Of a stretch of 64,000 nt of DNA, positions 49,168 through 60,305 are shown in pieces. How positions within the stretch are numbered: position 1 is the stretch's first letter; the number at the start of each line of letters is the position of its first letter. Under the pieces are notes generated by a model. The model worked only from the letters and a program-made list of their open reading frames with translations, made no database searches and was not told the origin of the DNA. Origin of the DNA: Hymenobacter negativus. GTDB taxonomy: Bacteria > Bacteroidota > Bacteroidia > Cytophagales > Hymenobacteraceae. The stretch covers positions 124,001 to 188,000 of the forward strand of contig NZ_JAGETZ010000005.1 of the NCBI RefSeq assembly GCF_017571495.1, read 5' to 3'. Position numbers and translations under genes: made by a program.

Positions 49168-50286
49168 TCAGAAGCTTTCGCCGTGCGTACGGCGCATCAG
49201 TGCCCGCACTGCCGCCGGCCAGTAGCGTAGGCTGCCCACTACCAACTCGCTCAGTATGGGCCCGCCAAACAGGCGCTGGACCGCCCGGCCTACCCGCAGC
49301 CGGTTGCTAAATTGCGCAGTCCAGGCCCGGGTATACGTAGCTTCCATACCGGCCCGGCTGGTGTGGCTACTCAAAAAGTCGTGGGCCGCCGCTGCGCCCA
49401 GTGCCGCGCCGTGTAGTGCCATGGCCATGCCATTGCCACAGAGCGGCGTGATGAGACCCGCCGCATCACCACACATCAGGATGTGCTGTTCCACCGGCTG
49501 CTTGGGGGCAAAGGAAATCTCGTTGATGACTTCCGGCTGTGGGTAGAGCACTTCGGCGGTGCCAAGAATATCGCGCAAAAATGGGTTTTTGGCTAATATG
49601 GCCTGCTCCATGGCCGGAATGGTGCCATGCTGCCGCAAGTTGTGGCGGGTGGTGAGGTAACAAAAGCAAAGCTTGTCTTCCTCAATGGCCGAGATGCCCG
49701 CGTAGCCATCGGCAAAATTGTGCAGCGCAATCACATCGCGTGGAAAGCCTGCCAGCCGCAGGTGATATTTCACACCTAAGTAAGGCGAGCGCTGCGAAAA
49801 AAACGGCCGTTGCAGCTGCCGGTCGAGGTTGGTTCGCTTGCCGTAGGCCCCCAGCACTACGCGGGCCGTGAGCACCCGGCCATCGGCCAGGGTGGCCCGG
49901 TGCTGGTCCGTTTTGTCATCAAAAACCACATCCGTTACCGTACATTTTAAGTAGAAGGTAACGCCCTGGGCGACGGCTTTCTGGTACAGGAAATCATCGA
50001 GCACATAGCGGCTCACCCCAAAGCCGCCCAGGTCGAGTGGCAGGGTAAGGGTGCGCCCGCCCGGCGACGATACCAGGAACTGAGAGATGACGGCTGGCGC
50101 TAACACGGCCGGGTCGGCATCAAGGCGCTGCAGGTAGGGGAGTACTTCATTACTCACGTACTCGCCGCATACTTTGTGAAAGGGGTACTGCTTTCGCTCC
50201 ACCACCGCCACGCGGTGGCCGCGCCCAGCCAGGTCCAACGCGGCTGCCAAACCAGCCAGCCCACCGCCAATCACCAGAATATCCAC
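49168..50286 (-). CDS. FAD-dependent oxidoreductase (geranylgeranyl-reductase/hydroxylase family)
   Basis: A 372-residue flavoprotein. FAD motif ILVIGGGLAGLAAALDLAGR, the RKQYPFHKVCGEYVSNEV segment of the geranylgeranyl-reductase-like group, and the second FAD motif ILMCGDAAGLITPLCGNGMA. No signal peptide. Family members hydroxylate aromatic rings or reduce isoprenoid chains. Upstream of the type III PKS by 181 bp in the same direction, it corresponds to the SrsC-like flavoprotein hydroxylase that converts alkylresorcinols to hydroxyquinol or quinone forms. The gap may hold a second promoter for the PKS. Confidence 0.87.
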   Translation of the reverse strand: MDILVIGGGLAGLAAALDLAGRGHRVAVVERKQYPFHKVCGEYVSNEVLPYLQRLDADPAVLAPAVISQFLVSSPGGRTLTLPLDLGGFGVSRYVLDDFLYQKAVAQGVTFYLKCTVTDVVFDDKTDQHRATLADGRVLTARVVLGAYGKRTNLDRQLQRPFFSQRSPYLGVKYHLRLAGFPRDVIALHNFADGYAGISAIEEDKLCFCYLTTRHNLRQHGTIPAMEQAILAKNPFLRDILGTAEVLYPQPEVINEISFAPKQPVEQHILMCGDAAGLITPLCGNGMAMALHGAALGAAAAHDFLSSHTSRAGMEATYTRAWTAQFSNRLRVGRAVQRLFGGPILSELVVGSLRYWPAAVRALMRRTHGESF

Positions 50287-50461
50287 TTAGTTGGTCGGCA
50301 AAATGAGAACTATGGAAGCGAAATTACCGTAATTCATCGAGGTTTCTGTATATACGGGTAGGCCTTTTAAGTTGGTCACCGTATCTTTGTCAACTAAAAT
50401 CATCCGCTTTCGTTAACTCGTTTACAATTCGCGCTTCTTTTCCCGCCCACCAAATTATACT

Positions 50462-50851
50462 ATGATGCAACGCCTACTTATTCCTTTTGTCTTATTCGTG
50501 TGTCTGAGCCTCGGTTTTGGCCCAATGCTCCGCACGGTTCCTGCCGCATCGGCAGTATCGCTGCACCGCCCCGGCCAGCAGGCCAAACCCGGCGAAGACA
50601 ACAAAACCCTGCTGGTCTACCCCAACCCCAGCACCGGCATCGTTCACCTGACCATCAATAACCTGCAAGGTAAAAAAGTAGAACTCAGCGTGCTGAACGT
50701 TATCGGCTCGGTGATGTACCACGAAACGCTCACGGAAATGAACGAGCGGTACACCAAAATGCTTGACCTCAGTAAGTTTGCCAACGGCCTGTACTACGTG
50801 CGGCTGGAATCGGACAACACTAGTCAGATGTGTAAGCTCGTGATTCGCTAA
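50462..50851 (+). CDS. Minimal secreted protein consisting mainly of a T9SS sorting domain
   Basis: A 129-residue protein: signal peptide (MMQRLLIPFVLFVCLSLGFG), a linker of about 35 residues, then a complete type A sorting domain starting LLVYPNPSTGIVHLTINN, with GKKVELSVLNVIGSVMY, DLSKFANGLYYVRLES and the terminal KLVIR. There is almost no cargo. Such CTDs normally target large proteins to the cell surface and are cut off by PorU. A perfect -7 element (TATCTTTG, 50382-50389) lies 73 bp upstream. The gene could be the relic of a larger one, a cargo-free carrier or a surface peptide. Confidence 0.85.
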   Translation: MMQRLLIPFVLFVCLSLGFGPMLRTVPAASAVSLHRPGQQAKPGEDNKTLLVYPNPSTGIVHLTINNLQGKKVELSVLNVIGSVMYHETLTEMNERYTKMLDLSKFANGLYYVRLESDNTSQMCKLVIR

Positions 50852-50873
50852 CCGGAAATCTCCTGATAGAAGT

Positions 50874-50910
50874 CACAAAAAAAGCAGCCCGAAAGGCTGC
50901 TTTTTTTGTG
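50874..50910. terminator. Strong bidirectional terminator
   Basis: CACAAAAAAAGCAGCC / GGCTGCTTTTTTTGTG, 16-bp arms with a 5-nt loop; serves the T9SS gene (+) and the small membrane protein (-). Confidence 0.9.
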
Positions 50911-50926
50911 ACCAGCGTAAGCCGGA

Positions 50927-51088
50927 TTAGCTTTTACGAACGGGCACGGGCACCAGCATTTCTTTAGCTTCCGAAACCGTTTTGAGCGCGAGGATGGCGG
51001 TGGCCAGAATAAGGCCCAGCATGAAAATAAACATGATGCGATACGAAATACAGGTGGATGAGCAGCGGCCCTTTTCCAAAGGCCGCAT
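50927..51088 (-). CDS. 53-residue single-span membrane protein
   Basis: A short frame, easily overlooked, that starts MRPLEKGRCSS, holds one hydrophobic helix (MFIFMLGLILATAILAL) and ends EMLVPVPVRKS just before the strong terminator at 50874-50910. A shorter start at 51034 would give 35 residues. The helix, the charged C-terminus and the well-placed terminator support a real gene, but I know no family and have no homology evidence. Inner membrane is likely. Confidence 0.5.
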   Translation of the reverse strand: MRPLEKGRCSSTCISYRIMFIFMLGLILATAILALKTVSEAKEMLVPVPVRKS

Positions 51089-51150
51089 CTAGAATCTTCA
51101 ACCCTGAAATGGTAGCTCAAGTTTCAATAACATTCGGGCATTTTCAATGG

Positions 51151-52254
51151 TTATGAGCCATGCACTGACCGGGGTTGCTTGAGCAGTGTATGTACCACGC
51201 GGCGGGCGTCGGCCCCAACCCCATTCAAGAGGGCCGAGTTACGGCTGTCGAGCCAGTCCAGGCCCAAAAAGGCTATGCCAGGCGCCGCAGTCAGACCCCG
51301 CTGATGCCGTGGATGGCCATCGGAGCCGATGATTGGCAGGTCAATCCAGCTGTAATCGGGCTGGTATCCAGTGGCCCACACAATGGCATCGAGAGGCGGG
51401 CTGGCGGCTTGCTGGCCTTGCAGGCTACCGTCAGACCGCGACGCCGTGGCCCGCCCGATAAACGTTGCATTGGCAAAACGCCGCAAATGGGCTAGGTCAC
51501 CACGCACCACGGGTTCGGGTTGGGCGTGCATCCAGCGGCCTAGCCCCGTGTGGCGCGGAATGCGCATCAGCCCAGTGGCGGCCAGCAAGGCCCAACTGAG
51601 TTGGTTATTGGGCACGGCGGGCGTCTTCTCATCAAACGCTACCATTACTGGTCGGCCGGTAGCCGCAATATCACCCCCGATTTGCAGGGCCGAGTTGCCG
51701 CTGCCTACTACAGCCACCGGGCCCCCTCCCGGCAACTGCGCTGGGCGTCGGTATGCACTACTATGTAGTTGAATAACCTGTGCGGGTACCTGCACTGCCC
51801 AACTGGGTATGCGGGGTGTGGTGTAAGGCCCCGTAGCTATGATGACGCGCTGGGACAGGTAGTGGCCACCAGCCTCGGTCTGCACTTCGTAACCAGCTTG
51901 GCTGGATGCGGTAGTTAGCCGGACTACACGTTGGCCAGTATCGATGGGAAAGCGGAAATGGGCCGCGTATTTCTGTAGATAGGCCGTGGTTTCGTCGCGG
52001 GTGGGGTAGCGGAGTGCCGGCCCGGGCCAGGAGTAACCAGGCAGCCCACTGGCCCAGGCCGGCGAAAACAGCCGTAGCGAGTCGTAGCGGGTTTCCCAAG
52101 CGGCTCCAGGTGTAGCTGCAGCTTCCAGCAGCCGGAATGCAACACCATGTTGTTGGAGGTAGTAGGCAGCAGCCAAACCAGCCTGGCCTGCGCCAATGAC
52201 TACCGTATCAAGTGCGGTGAGTAGGTGGGTGGCAGTGGCATCTGGCGTACTCAA
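51151..52254 (-). CDS. Flavin-containing monooxygenase-like NAD(P)/FAD oxidoreductase
   Basis: A 367-residue flavoprotein. FAD motif TVVIGAGQAGLAAAYYLQQH; NADPH motif VAVVGSGNSALQIGGDIAAT; the FMO-like ATGY motif VWATGYQPDYSWIDL. This is the CzcO/YUCCA-like single-component group, which oxidises sulfur, nitrogen or ketone substrates. A serine stands at the second Gly of the FMO fingerprint, as in other members. Cytoplasmic. Downstream of the hybrid kinase by 14 bp in the same direction, so probably in its operon, although no functional link is evident. Confidence 0.88.
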   Translation of the reverse strand: MSTPDATATHLLTALDTVVIGAGQAGLAAAYYLQQHGVAFRLLEAAATPGAAWETRYDSLRLFSPAWASGLPGYSWPGPALRYPTRDETTAYLQKYAAHFRFPIDTGQRVVRLTTASSQAGYEVQTEAGGHYLSQRVIIATGPYTTPRIPSWAVQVPAQVIQLHSSAYRRPAQLPGGGPVAVVGSGNSALQIGGDIAATGRPVMVAFDEKTPAVPNNQLSWALLAATGLMRIPRHTGLGRWMHAQPEPVVRGDLAHLRRFANATFIGRATASRSDGSLQGQQAASPPLDAIVWATGYQPDYSWIDLPIIGSDGHPRHQRGLTAAPGIAFLGLDWLDSRNSALLNGVGADARRVVHTLLKQPRSVHGS

Positions 52255-52268
52255 GGTGCAGCCGGCGC

Positions 52269-55178
<2,910 letters not shown>

Positions 55179-55256
55179 GCAGTTCGGTAGCTAAGCGGTG
55201 AGACAAACGGAGAAGATACGAAAGGGGGCTGCCACGCGAACAACTGCCCCTTGTGC

Positions 55257-56615
55257 TTAACCTATGTGTAGCTCCTGTTGTTGTATCATCCGGTAGATGG
55301 TGGATTTACCGATTCGCAGCCGGGCTGCCACGGCCAGTACATCGCCGTCCATTTCGTCGAGACAGTTTTGCACGATGGCCGTGGTCTGGTCGCGCAACGA
55401 CAACTGGCTGCCTGGGCCCACGGTTGGCTTGCCCGAGCGTAAAGGCAGGTCTTCGGCCAAAATCTGCTCGCCATCGGCCAGCACTGTGGCCAGTTCCACT
55501 ACTGCTTTCAGCTCGCGCACATTGCCGGGAAAGGGGTGCGCTCGCAGCCGTTCGCGGGCGCCTTCGGTAAGCTGGCGCAGCGGAATATTGTTGAGATTAC
55601 AGAAGTCACGCACAAAGGCTTCGGCCAGCAGCAGCACATCGTTGCCGCGCTGGCGCAGCGGCGGCAGCGCCACGGGCAGACCCAAGAGGCGATAGTATAG
55701 GTCTTCGCGGAAGCGCCCGGCCTGTACTTCCGCAAGCAAGTCGTGGTGCGTGGCCACAATCAGGCGAATATCAAAGGGAGTGGATTGGTTGCCGCCTACC
55801 CGGGTTACCTCCCGCTCCTGCAGCACGCGCAGCAGCTTTGCTTGCAGGCTCAGGTCAAGGTCAGCAATTTCATCCAGAAACAGGGTGCCGCCGTTAGCTT
55901 CTTCCAGCCGACCCACACGCCGGGCAATGGCCCCGGTAAAGGCACCTTTCTCGTGCCCGAAGAGCTCACTTTCCACCAACTCGTGCGGAATAGCAGCCAT
56001 GTTCACGGCCACGAAGGGAAGTGCCGCGCGGCTCGATTGGAAATGTATAGCTTTGGCTACCAGTTCTTTGCCGGTGCCAGTTTCGCCACTCACGCTCACC
56101 GTGATGGTGGTACGGGCCGCTTTGGCAATGAGTGTGTGCACCGCCTGCATGAGTGGGTGCTCGCCCAATAGGGCTTGCCCGGCCCCATAGCGTGCCCCAA
56201 TCTGTTGGCGCAGCTGCGAGTTTTCACGGCGCAGACGAGCCTGCTGCTCCACCTTGCTCACAATGTTCCAGAGGCGGTCCAGCGTGTTTTCGTCCTTCAC
56301 CAGGTAGTCGTAGGCACCTTGCTGAAGCATGTTCACCGCTGTGCGAACGTCTTCCTGGCCCGAAATGACGATAACCTCGGTGCCCGGCACCCGCTCCCGA
56401 ATCTGACGCAGCACTTCTTCGCCTTTGGCATCGGGCAGCGAATAGTCCAAGGTAATAAAATCGGGCTGCTCGCTCAACTGGTCGAGACAGGCCCGCGCGG
56501 TGGTAAATCGAAAAACGCTATGGTTGGGGTTCTGACTTAGCCGATGCATGAGGAGTTCCCCATACCATTCGTTATCCTCAATGACGAAAATTTTGAAAGG
56601 TAAAGTAGCTGTCAT
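55257..56615 (-). CDS. NtrC-type sigma-54 response regulator
   Basis: A 452-residue classic NtrC-family activator: REC (IFVIEDNEWYGELLMHRL, acceptor Asp in FITLDYSLPDAKGEE), AAA+ with [14 protein letters not shown], the [14 protein letters not shown] loop, [20 protein letters not shown] and a Fis-type HTH (VAARLRIGKSTIYRMIQQQE). It differs from the other two activators by the lack of GAF domains. It is the first gene of the operon with the hybrid kinase and is divergent from the T9SS repeat protein, which has a -24/-12-like element in its leader. Confidence 0.92.
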   Translation of the reverse strand: MTATLPFKIFVIEDNEWYGELLMHRLSQNPNHSVFRFTTARACLDQLSEQPDFITLDYSLPDAKGEEVLRQIRERVPGTEVIVISGQEDVRTAVNMLQQGAYDYLVKDENTLDRLWNIVSKVEQQARLRRENSQLRQQIGARYGAGQALLGEHPLMQAVHTLIAKAARTTITVSVSGETGTGKELVAKAIHFQSSRAALPFVAVNMAAIPHELVESELFGHEKGAFTGAIARRVGRLEEANGGTLFLDEIADLDLSLQAKLLRVLQEREVTRVGGNQSTPFDIRLIVATHHDLLAEVQAGRFREDLYYRLLGLPVALPPLRQRGNDVLLLAEAFVRDFCNLNNIPLRQLTEGARERLRAHPFPGNVRELKAVVELATVLADGEQILAEDLPLRSGKPTVGPGSQLSLRDQTTAIVQNCLDEMDGDVLAVAARLRIGKSTIYRMIQQQELHIG

Positions 56616-56636
56616 AGTGGTAGCAATTAGGCTTGG

Positions 56637-56648
56637 TAGAGTACTCTA
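56637..56648. promoter_or_regulatory. TAGAGTACTCTA palindrome
   Basis: Perfect 12-bp inverted repeat 22 bp upstream of the NtrC-type regulator's start codon; a possible autoregulatory or enhancer site. About 270 bp from the -24 box of the divergent gene. Confidence 0.35.
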
Positions 56649-56919
56649 TTTCCCAGTGCGGGCAATATGGAATAATGAGAGCGATTGATTAGCGAATTTC
56701 TATTGGAAAAATTATATTACAAAAATACGAAACAATCAGCTCATCCGACAGTAAACGGGGTAAAATAGACGATATACGACTTAAAAAGCAGGTTGGATTG
56801 CATGGATTAAACAATGTATTTCTCGTTTTAGGAATAAAATCCAGAAATGGGACAATTTTGAAATGACAGGCGAAGTGTATGTAGCTGATTTTTAATTGAC
56901 GAATAGCAGGAAATCGAAA

Positions 56920-56934
56920 TGGCTACGGAATTGC
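56920..56934 (+). promoter_or_regulatory. Probable sigma-54 promoter of the T9SS repeat protein
   Basis: TGGCTACGGAATTGC keeps the TGGC-N7-TTGC core with correct GG-N10-GC spacing and is followed by A, as in strong -12 boxes. The start would be near 56946, 39 bp before the ATG. A sigma-54 activator gene lies divergently next door. Confidence 0.45.
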
Positions 56935-56984
56935 ATGAAATGCAGAGACATGCTGTCAAAAGCTAACTTTTTTTCCTGCTCATC

Positions 56985-59204
56985 ATGAATTCCCTCTATT
57001 TTACTCTCGACCTCGCTTCGTGCGCCCGGTTTCGGACGGGACTGATAGCCGCTTTGTTCTTGGTAACATTCATTGCCCGAGCCGCCGTGCCTACCACGGC
57101 TTATTCAATATCGGGTACATATGAAACAAGCTATACTTGTGGTAATGCTATTGTGTGCCTGAGCTTTGGACAAGGGGTGGTGAACCCATTGGCAGCGGCT
57201 ACAAGCCCGCTCACCGATTACGCCACTCTCTATAAAGGACTTTTGTCGAGTTCGACAGTGAGCCTGAAGCTGGGGCTCAGCGCGGTCGGCCAGGTTGGCG
57301 ACCGGGCTGGGGTGGTGGTAGCACCGGGTGCCAGCCTGGTTTCGCTCAGCGCCTTGGGTACCTACACGCTGGTTACTTATAAAAATGGGCAGGTGGCGGA
57401 GTCGCATCTGGTAGATGCAGCGGTGCTGCAGAGCCTGAAGCTGCTTGCTGGTAATAGCCGGCCGATGCATTTGGAATTCATAGCCGGCGCGCAGTTCGAT
57501 GCCGTTGAGCTGGTAATTAGCGGTGCCGCCAGCCTGGCCTACACGCTGAACGTGTACTACGCCTACAAGGTATCGGCGCTTGTGCAACAGCCAGTGAAAG
57601 GGCTGGTGTCGAAATTCACGGGCAGCAACCTGTCGGCTTACTACAACACGACTATCACCCCCGTCAATCCGCTCATCAGTGTGTGTGCTAATACCAACGT
57701 GACCAATCCGGAAAATACCGTCGACACCGACCTGACCAATTATGCCCGCTTTGGCACCTTTATCTCGGTCAATTGCCCGTCGTCGTTGAGCGTGAAGCTC
57801 GAAGGGCTGCGGACGGCCCCGGCTGGCTACTACGCAGGCTTCATGCTGGGCAGCTCCGGCCTGCTGGACCTGAGCGTGCTCTCCAAGCTGCGCCTCACTA
57901 CGTACAGAACCGTGAACGGCGTGCGCACCAAGCAGGAATCAGCCACTGGTGCCAATCTGCTGGACCTGAAACTGCTACCTAATGGCCAATACCAGGTCAG
58001 CTTTGCTTCCACACTGCCTTTTGATGAAGTACAGATTGAGCAACTGGATACGGCAGCCGTGCTGAACAACCTCAATATCTACTATGGCTTTGGGGTGGAG
58101 CCGAGTGCATTTTTGGGTACCACGCGCATCCTATCTGACTTTACGCCCGCTACGGCAACAACTAAAACGTCAACCAGCGTCAGTGGGGCTGTGTGTGCAG
58201 GCTGCGGGGTTACGAATCCACAGGGGGCCGCTGATAATGACCCCAATACCAATGCTGTGCTTAACGTGGCAGCCGGGTTGGTATCTACCGTAGAATTGAA
58301 AGTGGCCCTGAACGGTGCCGGGGCTGCCGGCTACCGTGCTGGCATGGTTATCAGCAACAATACTGGCTTGCTCGATGCCAGCGTCCTCGACCGCTTGACC
58401 CTGACTACCTACGATGCCGCCGGTAATGTTCTCGAAAGCGCTTCGGGCTCGTCAGTATTGTCATTGAACCTGCTACCGGGCGGCAAGCAGGAAATTGCCT
58501 TCCTCACCACCCAGAATTTTACCTCGGTGCAGTTGAGCGCAACCTCGACGGTGGGCTTAGGAGTGAATATCAACGTGTATCAGGCTTTTGCCGATAATCT
58601 GGCCGGGGGCACCATCACCGCCATTACGCCACTGCCAGTAGAGCTTACCTCCTTCAGTGGCAAGTGGGTGAACGGCGCTACGGAGTTGAAGTGGACCACC
58701 GCATCGGAGAAAAACAGCAGCCATTTTGTGGTGGAGCGCTCGGTAGGCGGTGATGCTGCCTACCAAGCTGTGGGCCAAGTGGCCGCTGCCGGTACCAGCA
58801 GCAGCACCCGCACATATCAGCTGCGCGACGCCGAAGCTGCTACCCAAAACATGGCCACCTTGTACTACCGCCTGCGCCAGGTAGATGTGGATGGCACGCA
58901 GGTATTTTCGCCGGTCGTGGCCGTAGCGGTTGGAAAGCTAACAGTGGCGGCATCGCTGGAGCTGTATCCCAATCCAACACCCGATGCGCAAGCGGTGATG
59001 ATGAATTACGTCAGTCAGCCTGCCGCTGGCAGCACCGTGCAGACCTATTCAGAAATGGGCCAGCTCGTAAGTGAGGTGCCCGTAGCCGAAGCTACCGCTC
59101 GCTTGCCGCTGCCTAAGCTGGCCCCGGGCCTCTACCATATAGTGCTCCGCGATGCCGCCGGGCAGCGCCTGGCCACGCAACGCTTGGTGGTGAGTGGCCG
59201 GTAA
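56985..59204 (+). CDS. Secreted three-repeat protein with T9SS type A sorting domain
   Basis: A 739-residue surface or secreted protein: signal peptide (to ARAA, about residue 34), three homologous modules of about 150 residues (roughly 50-200, 230-375, 395-545), a spacer with PLPVELTSFSGKWVNGATEL (the connector often found before sorting domains), a fibronectin-like stretch, and a C-terminal sorting domain from LELYPNPTPDAQAVM to RLVVSGR. Each module contains an NP..A...LT.YA-like start, an AG..AG..V segment, a LTTY or LVTY strand and ends with NVYYAY/NIYYGF/NVYQAF. Cys pairs occur at the module starts. Function unknown, adhesion or ligand binding likely. Possibly sigma-54 controlled. Confidence 0.87.
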   Translation: MNSLYFTLDLASCARFRTGLIAALFLVTFIARAAVPTTAYSISGTYETSYTCGNAIVCLSFGQGVVNPLAAATSPLTDYATLYKGLLSSSTVSLKLGLSAVGQVGDRAGVVVAPGASLVSLSALGTYTLVTYKNGQVAESHLVDAAVLQSLKLLAGNSRPMHLEFIAGAQFDAVELVISGAASLAYTLNVYYAYKVSALVQQPVKGLVSKFTGSNLSAYYNTTITPVNPLISVCANTNVTNPENTVDTDLTNYARFGTFISVNCPSSLSVKLEGLRTAPAGYYAGFMLGSSGLLDLSVLSKLRLTTYRTVNGVRTKQESATGANLLDLKLLPNGQYQVSFASTLPFDEVQIEQLDTAAVLNNLNIYYGFGVEPSAFLGTTRILSDFTPATATTKTSTSVSGAVCAGCGVTNPQGAADNDPNTNAVLNVAAGLVSTVELKVALNGAGAAGYRAGMVISNNTGLLDASVLDRLTLTTYDAAGNVLESASGSSVLSLNLLPGGKQEIAFLTTQNFTSVQLSATSTVGLGVNINVYQAFADNLAGGTITAITPLPVELTSFSGKWVNGATELKWTTASEKNSSHFVVERSVGGDAAYQAVGQVAAAGTSSSTRTYQLRDAEAATQNMATLYYRLRQVDVDGTQVFSPVVAVAVGKLTVAASLELYPNPTPDAQAVMMNYVSQPAAGSTVQTYSEMGQLVSEVPVAEATARLPLPKLAPGLYHIVLRDAAGQRLATQRLVVSGR

Positions 59205-59494
59205 GCCCTTCTGGGCCAATGTTGCGGCCTTGGTAAGAGCGTTGTGAGTTGTCCGGCATTTGCGGCGGTTCCAAGGCGACCTGTTGTTAGCACCAGCACG
59301 CGCATCGCCGCCGACAGGCCCACACCACGTTCATTAACTCAAGCTGGGGGCGCTACCGTCTCCCAGCCTTGAGAAGCATATACAGATTATTTCATGGGCA
59401 TCGGTCCCACTAACTAAGTCTGAACTATGTTGTCGAGTTTGCAGTGATTTTAAACGTTAAACCCAGCTTGTTGACAGCAAACTGAATAGAAATT

Positions 59495-59534
59495 AAGAAG
59501 CCCATGAAATACAACCGTATTTCATGGGCTTCTT
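59495..59534. terminator. 18-bp perfect hairpin after the T9SS repeat protein region
   Basis: AAGAAGCCCATGAAATAC / GTATTTCATGGGCTTCTT with a 4-nt loop. It is 290 bp beyond the T9SS gene and has no long T-run, so it may be a terminator or a small repeat. Confidence 0.6.
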
Positions 59535-59751
59535 AGCAACCACAACATGCTGGTTGCGCCTATACTTATGGAACAAAGGGTCAAAGTTACAGTGGGTACT
59601 GCTTGCAAAGCAATGGGTTAGAAAATGCCAAAATTTTTTTGGAACCAAACAATAAGGCCAAAAAGTGCGCTGATTAGGGAGTTAGGTAGAAAATTGGCGT
59701 TGAAAATGAACCTGAAAAAACTGCGGAATAAAAACTTAATGTGACCAGGGA

Positions 59752-59781
59752 TTTGCCCGGCATAAACATTCCGTAATTTTG
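59752..59781 (+). promoter_or_regulatory. Promoter of the candidate leader RNA
   Basis: TTTG (59752-59755), 18 bp, TAATTTTG (59774-59781), a full match to the phylum consensus. Confidence 0.6.
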
Positions 59782-59787
59782 CATCGT

Positions 59788-59946
59788 GCTTCACCCCAAT
59801 AACAAATTGATGAAGTGCGGAACGCTCGGCCACGACGCTCCGCAGCGAGCTCAAAAGGTATTGGCCCCCGTGGGTTTCGCCGATTTCTCGTTTGCTTGTT
59901 CTGGTTTTTGCCCTGCTACCGTTTCGGATTTCGAAACGGTTTTTTT
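59788..59946 (+). ncRNA. Candidate structured RNA (small RNA or leader)
   Basis: Starts about 7 nt after a good promoter. A first stem pairs CGTGCTTCA (from 59785) with TGAAGTGCG, two wobble pairs included; a second pairs GCTCG with CGAGC; the third is an intrinsic terminator (ACCGTTTCG/CGAAACGGT, then seven T, 59918-59946). No open frame of note is inside on this strand. It could be an independent small RNA or an attenuated leader of the PyrD-like gene 360 bp further on. No Rfam family could be assigned. Confidence 0.4.
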
Positions 59947-60305
59947 GTGCGCTGTCGGCTCTGATTCGTTTTCTCAGAATTTTGGTAACAGCCCTCACTA
60001 CTTCAAATCATAATGGATACTAACACGCTTGCTTCTAAAGTAGCTGGGGCTACGCTCACGCCGGTAATGGCAGCTTGAGCATCGACCCTAAGCGCATGGC
60101 GGTAATCAAATCCTCTTTCTGAATTAACCCCAACAATATTAGCCAGTTGATGCCTGGTCGGTACGCCGGCCGAAGGTCCTCCTCACTTAGCACCCATTGA
60201 GTGGAGGTGGCTAGTCATTTTAAGCATGAAGTAGTTAGTTCGTCCTGACATTCTGACTAGCAAACTGAATTTCTCATACCGAGTACCAAAACCCCTTAAA
60301 AAGCT

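Larger units (their letters stand above)
56616..56984. promoter_or_regulatory. AT-rich divergent regulatory region
   Basis: 370 bp, clearly lower in GC than the coding DNA. It contains the 12-bp perfect palindrome TAGAGTACTCTA (56637-56648) close to the NtrC-type start and the -24/-12-like element at 56920-56934 for the T9SS gene. No small gene is seen. Confidence 0.55.
59205..60305. other. 1.1-kb gene-poor region with hairpins and a candidate leader RNA
   Basis: Contains the perfect hairpin at 59495-59534, the candidate RNA with promoter and terminator at 59752-59946, and a 21-codon frame (60013-60078, MDTNTLASKVAGATLTPVMA) of unknown meaning. A 126-codon minus-strand frame (59618-59998) overlaps the RNA candidate and has no recognisable domain. 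The remaining sequence up to the PyrD-like start shows nothing. Confidence 0.45.

Noticed and set aside
46122..50286. Histone-deacetylase-like gene as part of the PKS cluster
   Set aside because: It is convergent, on the other strand, and no acetylation step is evident in the pathway.
59618..59998. 126-codon minus-strand frame
   Set aside because: Overlaps a well-formed promoter-terminator unit on the plus strand and shows no conserved-looking domain.
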